Below, piece by piece: positions 24,386 to 37,153 of a stretch of DNA of 64,000 nt. The translations under genes and the position numbers were made by a program. The notes under the pieces are model-generated. The model did not search any database, had not been told where the DNA came from, and was given only the letters and a program-made list of their open reading frames with translations. The DNA is from Davidsoniella eucalypti (taxonomy: Eukaryota; Ascomycota; Sordariomycetes; Microascales; Ceratocystidaceae). The DNA lies in NCBI GenBank assembly GCA_004009845.1, contig RMBW01000072.1, forward strand, positions 366,444-430,443, in the 5' to 3' direction. The first letter of the stretch is position 1; each line of letters begins with the position of its first letter.

Positions 24386-27300
24386 ATAGTATAGAAGGGC
24401 ACTATCGTCGCTTCTGGCCACTACTATTCTCAAGCGAATGAAGTGTCTGGCCCAGAATAAAACACATTGCATTTTTTACTATACAAATTCGAGTGCAACT
24501 GCCTCTACAGGAAGATATCACAGCAGGGACCAATACGCACCCTATCGTTGTCACTTACTCCTCTTGTAGCGGTGGTGGTAGCTTTTGAGGCTCTCTCGCC
24601 TCCCCTTTGCATACATGACCATCGACTTTGCAACTCGGGTTCTTCCTTTGTGCCTAATCTGCTGCTCGGGTGTATGCAGAATACAGGTCTCCGAAGGCCC
24701 ATACACCGATATCTGACGGACCTAAACGTATATCCAGACCGTTGTATCTAGCTAAACTTACTCCAGATCAAAAGACTACAGAAGATAGTTGGAGTCGCGC
24801 GTCTTTCGTCCGCACGCCTTACATATATAGATAAGGGAAAGCTTTGCCGGTTACTACTTCTTGATACTGTACAGAGTAGCTCAAGCCGTCGATCCTTCTG
24901 TGCTGAAAAGGACGAATAGAATCATGTCGACAGTACTAATAATCACAAGCAAAGAGAAGAAGCGTCGATCTGTTGACTCGACAGCTAGTGGCGATCTACG
25001 ACTGAACGAGATCTATGTCAGTAAAGTCACTGCTGTTAAAGAAATGGCGTCTCAGATCTTGTTTTATTTGAGCAGCTCGTTTATCTTCAGGTGGATGAAT
25101 TCCATCAGAGCATCAGCGGCAGTTTCTCTTGGATGTTTGTTTGTTTCTGCTTGTCTATTACGATGATGCCATCATGCAGCAGCGTGAGTCGTATGAGTTC
25201 TAGTTGGGGTGGTGTGCAAACCCTATCTTCATGATCATCGTCATATCTGTCGCAGCTTATAGGCATCTTGGCTTTCCATGGCGTTCCACGAGTATCTTAG
25301 ACGGCTTTTCTTTGGTATCAATCACCGTTGGTGCTGACTGTTGGTAGCTGACCGAGATTGTAACATAGCTTAAACGAGCCAAACACAACGAATTTTCCAC
25401 TTTCCTTCTTCCGTCAATGAAGATGAACTACAGCTGTAGATACAAATGTACGTATCTGCACACAAGCTCTTTCGTGTTTCACTTCCGAGTATCCGCGGAG
25501 TAGACCAGCCAGTCGGGCTCATCGAGGACTCCGCAGGAAGGCAGCAAAAAGTACAAGTACATAGTTGTATTACATACATCTCCAGTTGAGAATGACAGAA
25601 TACGGCCAACAGGAAGTTTTGATGAACATGATTGAAAGCTACGATGTGACATCAGGCAAGTAAGCGAAAGAAAGCTAAAGTAATATAAAAACCCCAGGCA
25701 TCAACAGGTCAACAGGCTTATCTTCGAGCCGACCCTGTTAGTGCTGATGAAGGTCAATATTCATAACTAGTGCTGATGATTGCAACAGAGACGATTCGAC
25801 TGTGACGTTCTCTTTGGTAGAAAGCAAGATATTGTGGCTGATCTGGAAAAGGGAGACGAAAGCAAGCCGCTGTTATTTTGTTTGTCTTGTTTTTGTTATT
25901 ATTCTATTTGCCTATTCTATTGCTTTCTTTGGGACACAACTGCATTAGGATGCTTTTTCTGTGTTGCATCGATATCTTGTTATGGTAACCACTACATCGG
26001 TGGCTTCTCGTCCGTAAAATCACCGGTCAATATTCGGAGGCCTTCTTCAACCCGTTCGGAAGCTTAAGTTAAATGTTTGGTCATCGATTTGCCTTGTTCT
26101 CTGTTTTAGAAACTGCCAATTTTTTTTGTTAACAAATGTAAGGCGTATGTTCGGAGGCTTCTATTTACCATTTTATCATCACCTACATCAGTTAACTATA
26201 GTCAGGTATAAATTCAAATGAAACGTGGATACGCTGCGTTCTTTGTGTAATTTAATGTTTAGATGGCAAGTACCTTGCCTATTTGAGCGAATGTCGGCAC
26301 CATGTACTTTAAGTCTTGGTACTGGTCGTACTAGCCTAATTGGGGCATCGTTTAAACGTAATCGGCAAGCGAGGAGGTGCCAAAGTCACAAGGACTGTCA
26401 CGTCACAATCGCCCACGCCCATACTTTTTTGACCGTGCCCTCGAACTGTCGGGTTCCATAAACAACCCGAATAAGAGCTAGTCGGACTGCTGAAGACTCC
26501 CGTCAATCGTTTTTCTAGTTGAGATAAGCTACGTGGAATCTACTTGTTCTTCTGGAAGCTCGGCAGGCTTCTTTGGTTAAGTTGTACAGTATAGCAAACA
26601 AAACAACACTAAGAACAAGCCAATAATGAAAAGCAGAGGCTAAGTAAGACCCAGAAAGAATATAGGACTCGCTGCTAACTGCCTTCCTGCGTTGCCAGAA
26701 TGCGAAGAAGACGCAAGTAGCTCCTCGTTTTCGGTTGGCGAGTGTTCGTGTCGCCCGGGCTGGCGAGGCGGCCAATCTTTATATTTGCTTTCTGCGTGGA
26801 ACTGGGAACCCAGGTCAGATTGGAGTCGGCGACTGCTCCGACTACATAATTACTGCGTTAAATGGCGTTCCCTTTTGGTGTACGACTCCCTGAAACCAAG
26901 ACAGAGTTGGTGCATGGAGTCGAAACAAGATCTGGACAGATCACCATACAGTCGGTCTGCTTGACCCTGTGCTTGTTGTTTATTTGTTTTTGTGCTCAGC
27001 TTCTATACTTGGCTTCAGGCTCGGGTTTGGCTGGCCTAGCTAAGCCTACTGGTTTGGGTTCTGCTTGGCTGAGTCTGGACTACTACTAAGTTGCATGAGC
27101 TTGCAGAAAGAAGCTATCCCCAAGCCAAGCCAGCATCCGTCGGCCCGGGGATCAATCCGATACCACGAATTTGATAAGGCGAATTCGACAATACGAATCC
27201 AATGAGATGAACCCGCTTCTAGTACTTTATGCAGAATTTTCAAGACAAGCCTCCTTACTTGCCCTTTTTCTCATCTAGTTTACATTCTTGTTCATATCGC

Positions 27301-28595
27301 ATATAAAAAGACATATGTAGTGTCCGGTCAAGTCAAAGTCGTCTCCGGCACTCGCATCCATCTTGGCTTGGAAACGGGGCTGTACTTGTTTGGTTGGTGG
27401 TGATGGGCCACATTGAGCAGTTAGTACAGCATCACGATATGCCGTCTTATAGGTGCTGTTTGTTCATCTAGTCTACTTTACCTGGACTAGCATCATGTCA
27501 AATGTCAAGTTACCATGTTCGCATAGTAAAGCCATAACTAGACGTTGCATTCTCCCCTATATACAGATACAGTAGTCTCATAGAGGATACAAGGCAACAA
27601 ACACCCATGCATATGCTCACTCTCGCATATTACTGGAGTCCTCCGCGTGATATGAAATTATTCCGAATTTTCTGTCTTACCGCTATCTTGAAATCCCCGC
27701 ATCATCGATGTCCTTGTCTCAACATCTATGTCTCCTTCCCCTAATAGATACTTGAGCCTCGTGAACAGAGGCTCATGCAAAGATGAGATGCAGTCACATA
27801 ATGCTCCAGCGTCTGCTTTAATAAAAGACCATATTGGGCTATAAGAACAAACACCATGCCCAGCGTCTGCCCTTTGCTTCTATCAATGGGGGATGTATGC
27901 CAAGTGGAAATATGCCACTATCACCCCGAATACAAGGTACAACTAGTAAAAATGATGAACATATTCGCTGGACCATTCAATATCCGCTGTAGTGGATCAC
28001 TTGGTCATGTACTATTCAAATTATCAGGCATGTACATCAATCAAGATACCAGGCCCCTTAGACAAGCCATGACTAGAGTATATTTGCCTTTCTCATTCTC
28101 CAGCTAAGAACCGATCAGAGGGGGACCCGAGTGCAACCCGAGATCCGGTTGGCAGCTCTACTATATTTCTCGGCTTCATATAGCACTTCGCCTTATGAAC
28201 CCATGCAGATGCAATGCGGCCCAGTCTCTATTTGCTATGATTGCGGCGCTGAGTACATTCCCTGGCCGGTGAGAGTCTGTGTGGTTGTGTTGATTTCAAT
28301 TTTTGGTGATTTGATCGACAGTACATGTATAATAAGTACAAGTGTGTTTGGTAGATTCTATCTCTGGGATCCTAGCTCTCAACTATGCAGCTCAACATGA
28401 TATTAGTTGTTGTATTCAGTACTACGCCAAGTCAAGAGTCATGCAAATTCACATGATGGTCAAACGCTCCCCTTGTCCATAGTAGATGTATGTATTATTG
28501 CTGAAGATTATGTTGTTTTGTGCCAGAGAAGCATGGAACAACAAGTAAACCAGCAAAAAAAAACAGACTTACTCAGGTACAGCTCAGGTTGATTT

Positions 28596-28612
28596 GGGGG
28601 GGGGGGGGGGGG
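28596..28612 (+). repeat. G17 homopolymer run
   Basis: Seventeen consecutive G residues on the plus strand in an AT-rich setting. Runs of this length can form G-quadruplex structures and are also prone to length errors in assemblies. Confidence 0.95.
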
Positions 28613-30117
28613 CAAGGAATAATAATGGGGGCGTGCGTAGTCCAAGTTTGCATGTATCTATAAAAGTTAGTAGTGTAGAGGTTCTACTGTATAAAGTATG
28701 TATCTTATCTGTGTTATTAGCTTTGTTCTTGGCTTGCATAGTGAAATTGATAGTCATAGTGAATCAGCGCTGCATACATTATGAGCAATAATCAGCCATG
28801 GCAAGTTTATGTTTTAGGAGGCGACTATCTATAGTATTCTCAGATCGGCTACAGCGAAGTGTTAGACTCAACCCAGGCTGAGCTTAGCTTACTTATATTC
28901 TGTTTTGGGGGCTCGCTTTCTTTTTCTTGCCACCTCCCGAGGAAAATCGGCTGTCGTTCGTTAAATACATAGCAATAAGTCACGAACCTTTGATATTCTA
29001 TCAGCTTTGAATCTTAGGCCTTAAACGAAAGTAAACTTTTAGCTTTCTCAGCTATAAGATTTTAATCCATCTATCACCTGGTTTGCATCTGTAAATCTGC
29101 GTACATCATTCTTGACACCTTATGTATTGGTTATTAGTGATAGGGTTTATCTTTGTGACACGTTTATAGGGTTAGAAATGTACAAGGCAAAACGAACGAT
29201 GCCCAAAGCTTTTTAGAAGCTCAACATGGAACAAAACATATACTAGAGTTGCCCGTCCTTATCCAGTAATCAAACAGCTTGTATGTTGTTTGCAGAGTGA
29301 TCAAAACAAAGAAAAACCACACAGACAAGGCATCCAAGCGTCTTGCAGCGAACCTCGAGATATGACCCCCTCCCTTTTTTCTTTCTTTTTTCTGGACTGG
29401 TGATAAACTTGTCATTCTCGTGTTCGAGAAAAGAGATTTCTAGTGGCACTTGAGAAATATTAGGGTGTATAGAGAAGAGGACGTCATGAGCTGGGTTATT
29501 TGGTTGTAGGAACCAGAATATACAGCATTAGATGACAAGCGTTACGATTAGTTGCTTGAGGCTCTTTGGGGTTATAAAGCAGGCAAAATAGGCGTTCTTC
29601 GGCCGACGAAAGGACTGCGAACCGGGCACTGTAAAATAAGGAAGAGGATTAGAGCTCAGGATACTGACGTATTTTGTTCAAAAGAAAAGAAAAGAAGAGA
29701 CAGCAACGCCCGGCCTTTACCATGGCTCCGCAGGCGTTGAAAACAGACCAACCAAGGCCGAACTAGACGTAGAAGAAGAAAAACGTGGAGAAGAGCAAGG
29801 TCTGGTCTTGAGTATGCAATTCTTCTATAGCTATGCACACGCCCTGATCCCTGGCCAGCTGCATTCCAATAGCACAGCGTTTGCCCCCCTTTAGTGAAGA
29901 AGACGCTAGTTTGCACGCCCCTCTGTTATGCTATCTCTTCTGCTAAGCGAGCCAAGGCCAAATATCTGACTGGCCTATCAGTATTGGGCGTTGCGAGTCA
30001 TATCAGATGCACCAGCAGGCGGGAAAAGCGAGAAAAGTGACCGCTCTAGTGCAAAGCGGAGCAGGCAGTAGCGACCTAAGACGAGCTGGATACCAGAAAC
30101 AGATGGAGAGGCGAAGT

Positions 30118-30187
30118 ATATGTAAGTATGTAAGCATGTAAAAGTATGTAAGCATGTAAAAGTATGTAAAAGTATGCAAGTATGTAC
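30118..30187. repeat. Minisatellite of GTAAGTATGTAA-type units
   Basis: About 70 bases of imperfect tandem repeats. An 18-base unit of the form AGTATGTAAGCATGTAAA and an 11-base variant AGTATGTAAA alternate. No gene overlaps it. Confidence 0.85.
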
Positions 30188-31101
30188 ATAGTTCGGTAGA
30201 GACCGCAGTTGATGTCTGCCAGCCATGTACTACTCGGAACTGATATCTCGATGTGCGTGCCCAAGCGGCCCTGGATCTGAGTTACAGGCAAGGCTCGCCT
30301 TCGATGCGCTATAGCAGGGATTAAGTCGAGACCAAGCCGAGAAGCTCGTAACATATCGGCTAGTGGACAAGTAAATGTAGTGCGCAATCAAAGAATGCGA
30401 TCGAGCCCAGCACCAACTACGGCTACCCAGGACAGGACAGGACAGGGCATGGCATTGTTTACTGCTGTGCATCTTGCTCTTTGTTTAAACTTCTGCTCTA
30501 GCACCAGGCACAACTACAACTATATGAAGACCAGCATCGACGGCACCAACTCTGGCTTGGCCTTCTTCTTCTCTTCTCTCCACTCCTGTCCGCCTTGTGA
30601 TCAGAGTCAGTCTCGCTCTCACATTTTGTCTTGCTCTTCCTTGCTGTTTGTTTTGCCGTTTTGCTTAGTACAATACACTAATTAATACACCTATCCACCC
30701 TTATTCTCTTAATTGTTCTCTGCCCCCCCTACCACCCCCATCCCAGCAACCATAAACCGTCCGTTACTTGTTTCAACTCTGGTAACTGCTGTTCTGAGCC
30801 TTCGGCCTTGTGCAAACCCTCCGATCTGCGCTGCCTTGCTCTTAGCAGCCCGACAGCCCGCGAGCATCCCGCGCTGCCAGAGCCATCCACGCCAAGCCGA
30901 GCGTCTTGCTTTTATAGAAACAAAGGTTCGTGTTCTTTTTCCCGCTGTTCTCTCTTCTGCTCTCCATATCATCGCTCATCGCTGCACCTTGCACGAGACG
31001 TCAACAACACCCAGCCTGTTGCTCCCTTCTCTGCCACACCGCCGACCACCGCTTCTACCCCCACAACAACAGCACACAGCGCCACTAACACACGCTCTAG
31101 A

Positions 31102-34100
31102 ATGAGTGACAACGCCGCCAGCACCATTGGCGGTGGGCCGCTCGACGCCAGCCGCCCTGCCGGCCGGGAGGACGCTGATACTGCCGCCCTGAGCCTGCCC
31201 ACGCTCAATGAGCGCGCCGCCTCTGCCGCCTCGGAGAAGCGCATGTCGCAGCCCTCCAGCCACACTGCCGACGACCCCGAGAACGACGACGGCTCCGAGA
31301 TGGACCGCCGCAACTCGATCGTGCAGAACCTGGCCCGCACCTACACCAACCACTCGCACGCCGACGTCTTCGGCAACCCCTTCTCCGCCAACGAGGACTC
31401 GCCGCTGAACCCGGCCAGCAAGACCTTCTCCGGCAAGGCCTGGGCCAAGTCGATCGTCAAGGCCGTGCAGGAGGACGGCGGCAGCTTCCGCACCTCTGGC
31501 GTTGCCTTTGAGGATCTCAGCGTCTTCGGCTACGGCGAGGCTACCGACTACCAAAAGTCGGTCGGCAACATCTGGCTGACTGCCCCCGCCATGGTGCGCA
31601 AGCTGGCCGGCAACAAGGGCCGCAAGATCGACATCCTGCGCGGCTTTGACGGGTATGTCAACTCTGGCGAGATGATGATCGTGCTGGGCCCTCCCGGCGC
31701 CGGCTGCACAACCTTTCTGAAGACCATTTCGGGCGAGCACAACGGCATCTACATCGACCCCCAGTCCAAGTTCAACTACCAAGGTGCGTACCGCTCGACT
31801 CCTGCTCTCCGGTTTCTGTATATATATATATACATATATACATATATACACAATCTTTCTGTTCCAACCGCATGCTAACACTCTTCCGTCCGGCTAGGCG
31901 TTGACGCTGTCGAGATGCACGCTGCCCACCGCGGCGAAGTCATCTACACTGCCGAGGTCGACGCCCACTTCCCCCATCTGACTGTCGGCGAGACGCTGAC
32001 CTTTGCCGCCCATGCCCGTCAGCCTCGCGAGATCCCCGCCGGAATCACCAGCGACGCCTTTGCGCAGCACATGCGCGACGTTGTCATGGCCATGTTCGGC
32101 ATCTCGCACACCATCAACACTCGTGTTGGGAACGAGTACATCCGCGGCGTCTCCGGCGGCGAGCGCAAGCGTGTCACGATTGCCGAGGCCTGCCTTTCCC
32201 AGGCTCCGCTGCAGTGCTGGGACAACTCCACCCGCGGCCTGGATTCCGCCAACGCCATCGAGTTCTGCAAGACCCTGCGTCTCCAGGCCGAGCTGTTCGG
32301 CAGTGCCGCCGCCGTTTCCATCTACCAGGCCCCCCAGGCTGCCTACGACCTGTTCGACAAGGCCCTGGTTCTGTACGAGGGCCGCCAGATCTACTTTGGC
32401 AGCGCCACCTCGGCCCGCGCCTACTTCGAGGGTCTTGGCTTCGAGTGCCCCGACCGCCAGACCACTCCTGACTTCCTGACCTCCATGACGTCTGCGCGCG
32501 AGCGCATCGTCCGCAAGGGCTGGGAAGGCCGTGCCCCGCGCACTCCCGACGAGTTCGCTGCGGCCTGGAAGAAGTCTGACGCCTACAAGACCCTCAAGGG
32601 AGAGCTGGCCGAGTACCACCAGACCCACCCCTTCGATGGTCCGGACGCCGACGCTTTCCGTACTTCCAAGCGCCAGCAGCAGGCCAAGGGCCAGCGTGCC
32701 AAGTCTCCCTTCACCCTGTCCTACGCCCAGCAGGTCCGGCTGACGCTGTGGCGTGCCTACCGTCGGCTGATTGGCGATCCCAGTCTGACCGTCGGCTCGC
32801 TAGTCATGAATGTCATCATGGGCCTAATCATCTCTTCCGTCTTCTACAACCTGGAGTTCAATACCAGCTCCTTCTACATGCGCGCCGCTCTCATCTTCTT
32901 CGCCTGCCTCATGAACGCCTTCTCGTCTGCCCTGGAAATCCTCACTCTGTACGCCCAGCGCCCCATTGTCGAAAAACACTCTCGCTATGCTCTCTACCAC
33001 CCGTCTGCCGAAGCTGTTGCTTCCATGATCATGGACTTGCCCTACAAGATCTCCAACACCATTGTCTTCAACATCATCATCTACTTCATGACGAATCTGC
33101 GCCGCGATGCCGGCGCTTTCTTCTTCTTCCTGATGATGTCGTTCCTGACCGTGCTGGTCATGTCCATGATCTTCCGCACTATCGGCTCTGCTTCGCGTAC
33201 TCTGTCGCAGGCCATGGTCCCCGCCGCCCTGCTGATTCTCGCTCTGGTCATCTTCACTGGCTTCGTCATTCCCATCGACTACATGCTTGGCTGGTGCCGC
33301 TGGATCAACTACATCGATCCCCTGGCGTATGCTTTCGAGTCCTTCATGGTCAACGAGTTCCACGGCCGTGACTTTCCGTGCAACTCCTGGGTCCCCAGCT
33401 CGGCTGCTGGCTCCATGTACGAGAACCTGTCTAGCAACGAGAAGATCTGCACATCCGTTGGCTCCATCACGGGCCAGGCCAGTGTTAACGGCGATCGCTA
33501 CCTGGCGCTGTCCTTCCAGTACCAGAACTCTCACAAGTGGCGCAACGTCGGTATCCTGCTCGGTATGATTGTCTTCTTCGCTGGTGTTTACATGTCCTGT
33601 GCCGAGTTTGTCTCCGAGAAGCGCTCCAAGGGCGAAGTCCTCATCTTCCGTCGTGGCTACAAGCCCGCTGCCTCCAAGGAGAAGGCTGGCGACGATACCG
33701 AGGCTATGCAGATGGGCCCCATTGCGACGTCTGACCGCAACGCTGTTACTCCTGTTGCCCAGAAGCCTTCTCGCAACGGCGCCGTCTTCCACTGGGAGAA
33801 TGTGTGCTACGATGTGCAGATCAAGGACGAGACCCGCCGCATTCTGGACCACGTCAACGGCTGGGTCAAGCCCGGCACTCTGACCGCTCTGATGGGTGTT
33901 TCTGGTGCCGGCAAGACTACTCTGCTGGACACTCTGGCTGACCGTATCAATGTCGGTGTTATCACTGGTGACATGCTGGTTGATGGCAAGCCCCGCGATT
34001 TCTCCTTCCAGCGCAAGACCGGCTACGTCCAACAGCAGGATCTCCACTTGGAGACTACCACTGTCCGCGAGGCCCTGAACTTCTCTGCCCTTCTGCGTCA

Positions 34101-35736
34101 ACCCGCCCATGTTAGCCGTGCCGACAAGCTCGCCTACGTCGACGAGGTCATTGATATGCTGGACATGCACGACTACGCCGAGGCTATCGTCGGTGTCCCT
34201 GGCACTGGCCTGAACGTCGAACAGCGCAAGCGTCTGTCTATCGGCGTCGAACTCGCTGCCAAGCCCCCGTTGCTGCTGTTCGTCGACGAGCCTACCTCTG
34301 GCCTGGATTCGCAAACCTCGTGGGCCATTCTCGATCTCCTGGAGAAGCTGACCAATGCCGGCCAGGCTATTCTGTGCACCATCCACCAGCCCTCTGCCAT
34401 GCTGTTCCAGCGTTTCGACCGTCTTCTGTTCCTGCGTCGCGGCGGCCAGACCGTCTACTTCGGTGGCATTGGCGAGCACTCCAAGACCCTGACTTCCTAC
34501 TTCGAACGCCACGGTGCTTTCCCTTGCCCCAAGGAGGCCAACCCCGCCGAGTGGATGCTCGAGGTTATTGGTGCTTCCCCTGGCTCGCACACTGACGTCG
34601 ACTGGCACGAGACCTGGAAGGCTTCTGACGAGTGCGCCGCTGTCAAGACCGAGCTTCAACGTCTCAAGACGGAGTCTAAGCCTAGTGACGATACCCACGA
34701 TCCTAACATGTACAAGGAGTTTGCCGCCCCCTTCGGCGAGCAGATGCGCCAGGTTCTCGGCCGTGTCTTTGCTCAGTACTGGCGTACCCCATCTTACATC
34801 TACTCAAAGACCATGCTCTGCACTCTTGTCGCCCTCTTCATCGGCTTCGTCTTCTACGACGCCCCCAACACCATCCAGGGCATGCAGAACCAGATGTTCT
34901 CTGTCTTCCAGCTCTTCACTGTTTTCGGCCAATTGGTCCAGCAGACTATGCCGTACTTTGTCATCCAGCGTGATCTGTACGAGGTGCGCGAGCGCCCATC
35001 CAAGGTCTACAGCTGGAAGGTGTTTATGTTGTCTCAGATCTTGGTCGAGATCCCGTGGAACTCCCTCATGGCTGTCATTATGTACATCTGCTGGTACTAC
35101 CCCATTGGTCTCTACCACAACGCCGAGCCCATGGACCAGGTCGTTGAACGTGGCGGTCTGATGTTCCTGTACCTGCTCTTGTTCCTGGTCTTCACCTCGA
35201 CCTTTGCCGATTTCATGATTGCCGGTTTCCAGACTGCCGAGGCCGGTGCCAACACCGCGAACCTTTTGTTCATGATGTGCTTGATTTTCTGCGGTATCCT
35301 GGCTTCTCCCGATAGCATGCCTCACTTCTGGATCTTCATGTACCGTGTCTCCCCCTTTACCTACCTCGCCTCTGGTATGTTGTCGGTTGGTCTGGCCAAC
35401 ACCGAGGTCACGTGCGCTGCCAACGAGTACCTGACCTTCCAGCCCATCTCCGGCATGACCTGCAAGGAATACTTGGCCGACTACATCAGCTACGCCGGCG
35501 GCTACCTGCAGAACGAGAACGCCACCGACAGCTGCAGTTTCTGCACGATCAAGGAAACTAATGTCTACCTGGCCTCTGCCTCTGCCAACTACGATGATCG
35601 CTGGAGAAACTTTGGTCTGCTGTTTGTCTACATCTTCTTCAACGTCTGCGGCGCCCTGGCTGTCTACTGGCTCGCTCGTGTGCCCAAGAAGCAGTCCGTT
35701 CGTGAGATGATCTTCGGCAAGAAGAAGACGGCGTAA
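31102..35736 (+). CDS. Full-size PDR/ABC-G multidrug transporter (CDR type)
   Basis: Two exons, 31102-31783 and 31898-35736, give 1506 aa, the normal length for fungal PDR pumps. Layout is (NBD-TMD)x2. NBD1 has a degenerate Walker A (GPPGAGCTTFL), signature VSGGERKRVTIAE and the NSTRGLDSA block after CWD-type Walker B. NBD2 has a canonical Walker A (GVSGAGKTTLLD), LNVEQRKRLSIGVELAA and LLLFVDEPTSGLDSQTS. This left-right asymmetry is typical of the family. Hydrophobic clusters follow each NBD, and a large Cys-containing loop lies before the last helix (residues about 1390-1440). ATP-driven export of hydrophobic compounds at the plasma membrane is the family role; the actual substrate cannot be read from sequence. 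Codon use is strongly GC-ending, suggesting high expression. The intron contains a TATATA microsatellite. Confidence 0.97.
31817..31852. repeat. TATATA/CATATA microsatellite within the ABC transporter intron
   Basis: Alternating GTATATATATA and CATATATA units occupy about a third of the 114-base intron 31784-31897. This type of tract is likely to vary in length between strains. Confidence 0.85.
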
Positions 35737-37153
35737 GGGCAATACAAAACACTTGTGCGAGTTTCTCATTCGTTTCTGGATCTCTTTCCCTCTTCTCTTT
35801 CTCACTTGCTCCGTAATAACCCAGCTCACCTTGTTCTTTTTTGTCTTGTTTAATATCTTCTCTTATTTTCCGGCATCACCCTTTGTTTTTTGCTGCTCGT
35901 TTACGACGATTCGTTAATGGAATCACTCCCATCTATCTGTTCGCTACGATTTCTTTTTAGACAAGATTCTTCTTCATCTATTCCGCTTGTCTTTGCTATG
36001 ACAATTAGGACGGCTCCTGCACTATATTTGTTTTTATATTCCATTTCTGATCTTTCTCGTTTTATTCTTATATTTTCTCTTCTCTATATCTACTTAGATC
36101 TTTTTTTATAGTGTCTGTTGGTTCGTGCGTTTTCTGTGTCATCTAGACTAATTCTCTAAAGGATGGTTCCAATGGTCAAGTAAACATACTTGATACTATT
36201 TTCCTTTTTTACAAATCTCTTTATTTCATTTCTGTATTGTGATAGTATTCTATAGTCAATTACTAGTTGGAGTTTGTAAATAATCCTCTCCGTGTCAGTA
36301 TTCTTCATATCACTCTAAATACTCTTGTCATTTGCCATTCCTCAGGAAACGATAGGGTTAGTGAAAGAGAAACCTTCAGTAACAAACAGTGTCGGTAGGA
36401 AGAGTGATTCAAAATATATAAAAAGAAGCAACATGATTAACTATAATTAATAGACAACGAGAAAGGTCTCTTTTTGTTTGCCGGCTCAAATTTCTTGGGC
36501 TTATTGTTTCCTGTTTGTTCTGTCATGCTAATGTGTTTGTGGTGTTTGGTTGGAAATAAATAATTAGGTGTATCACAAGGTAAAGGGTACTCAAACATGC
36601 TACATATCTTCTAACCCTTCTACCGCTTACTACCATCTAGTCTTCAATGCTAGATCTACAGACAATTTTGTCAGGCATCAACGTTGAGGTTAAGTTTGGG
36701 CATGAAAATGGCTAGGACTTGATGTAGTGTTGCTGCAGGTGAAGTTATTGTGTTTGGTATCATCTAAATTCCCTTGATATAGCATGTGTCACATGACCAT
36801 AAAGGTCCAACCTAGTAAACACTATGGTGGTGGCTGCCTAATCACCTTAGGACATATTGTCTGCCTAATCACCTAAGGACATATTGTCTGCCTAATCACT
36901 TAAGGACATATTGTCTGCCTAATCACCTAAGGACATATTGTCTGCCTAATCACCTAAGGACCTATTGTGGAGAAAATATGTACATATACTTACACCTAAG
37001 TACAACAGGACAATAATAACAACAACAATCAACTACACCTTTCACTCCTGATTACTTGATCTTGATTTCTTTCTATCTATCATTCCATAATACTTCTACA
37101 ACTACATATCATCTATTCTTCCCTTTCTCTACTCACAAATCGATTTGCCAATC
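35737..37153. other. Intergenic interval with tandem repeat
   Basis: The first part is T-rich and probably the transporter 3' untranslated region. The second part holds the 27-bp tandem repeat at 36834-36968 and the promoter and leader of the nuclease-kinase gene starting at 37154. No other coding sequence is evident. Confidence 0.6.
36834..36968 (+). repeat. Five tandem copies of a 27-bp unit containing CTGCCTAATCACCTAAGG
   Basis: Copies run 36834-36860, 36861-36887, 36888-36914, 36915-36941 and 36942-36968, each exactly 27 bases, with one or two substitutions between copies. Every unit holds TGCCTAA and a near-palindromic CCTAAGG/CCTTAGG core followed by ACATATTGT. The array ends 185 bases before the start codon of the nuclease-kinase gene. 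The TGCCTAA word recurs in tandem in the inverted-repeat arms of the related gene. Confidence 0.97.

Larger units (their letters stand above)
24386..31101. other. Gene-poor interval, about 6.7 kb
   Basis: No convincing gene on either strand. It contains a 17-base G run at 28596-28612 and a minisatellite at 30118-30187. From about 30480 to 31101 the plus strand is pyrimidine-rich, with CT runs, fitting a long promoter and 5' leader for the ABC transporter. The open frame running into the transporter from 30808 has no ATG before 31102 in good context and is treated as leader. Confidence 0.5.

Noticed and set aside
30808..31101. N-terminal extension of the ABC transporter
   Set aside because: It has no ATG and is proline/threonine low-complexity; ATG 31102 gives the normal family start.
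32824..34698. Long minus-strand frame of 624 residues opposite the ABC transporter
   Set aside because: Antisense shadow caused by the strong third-position GC bias of the transporter; the composition is unlike a real protein.
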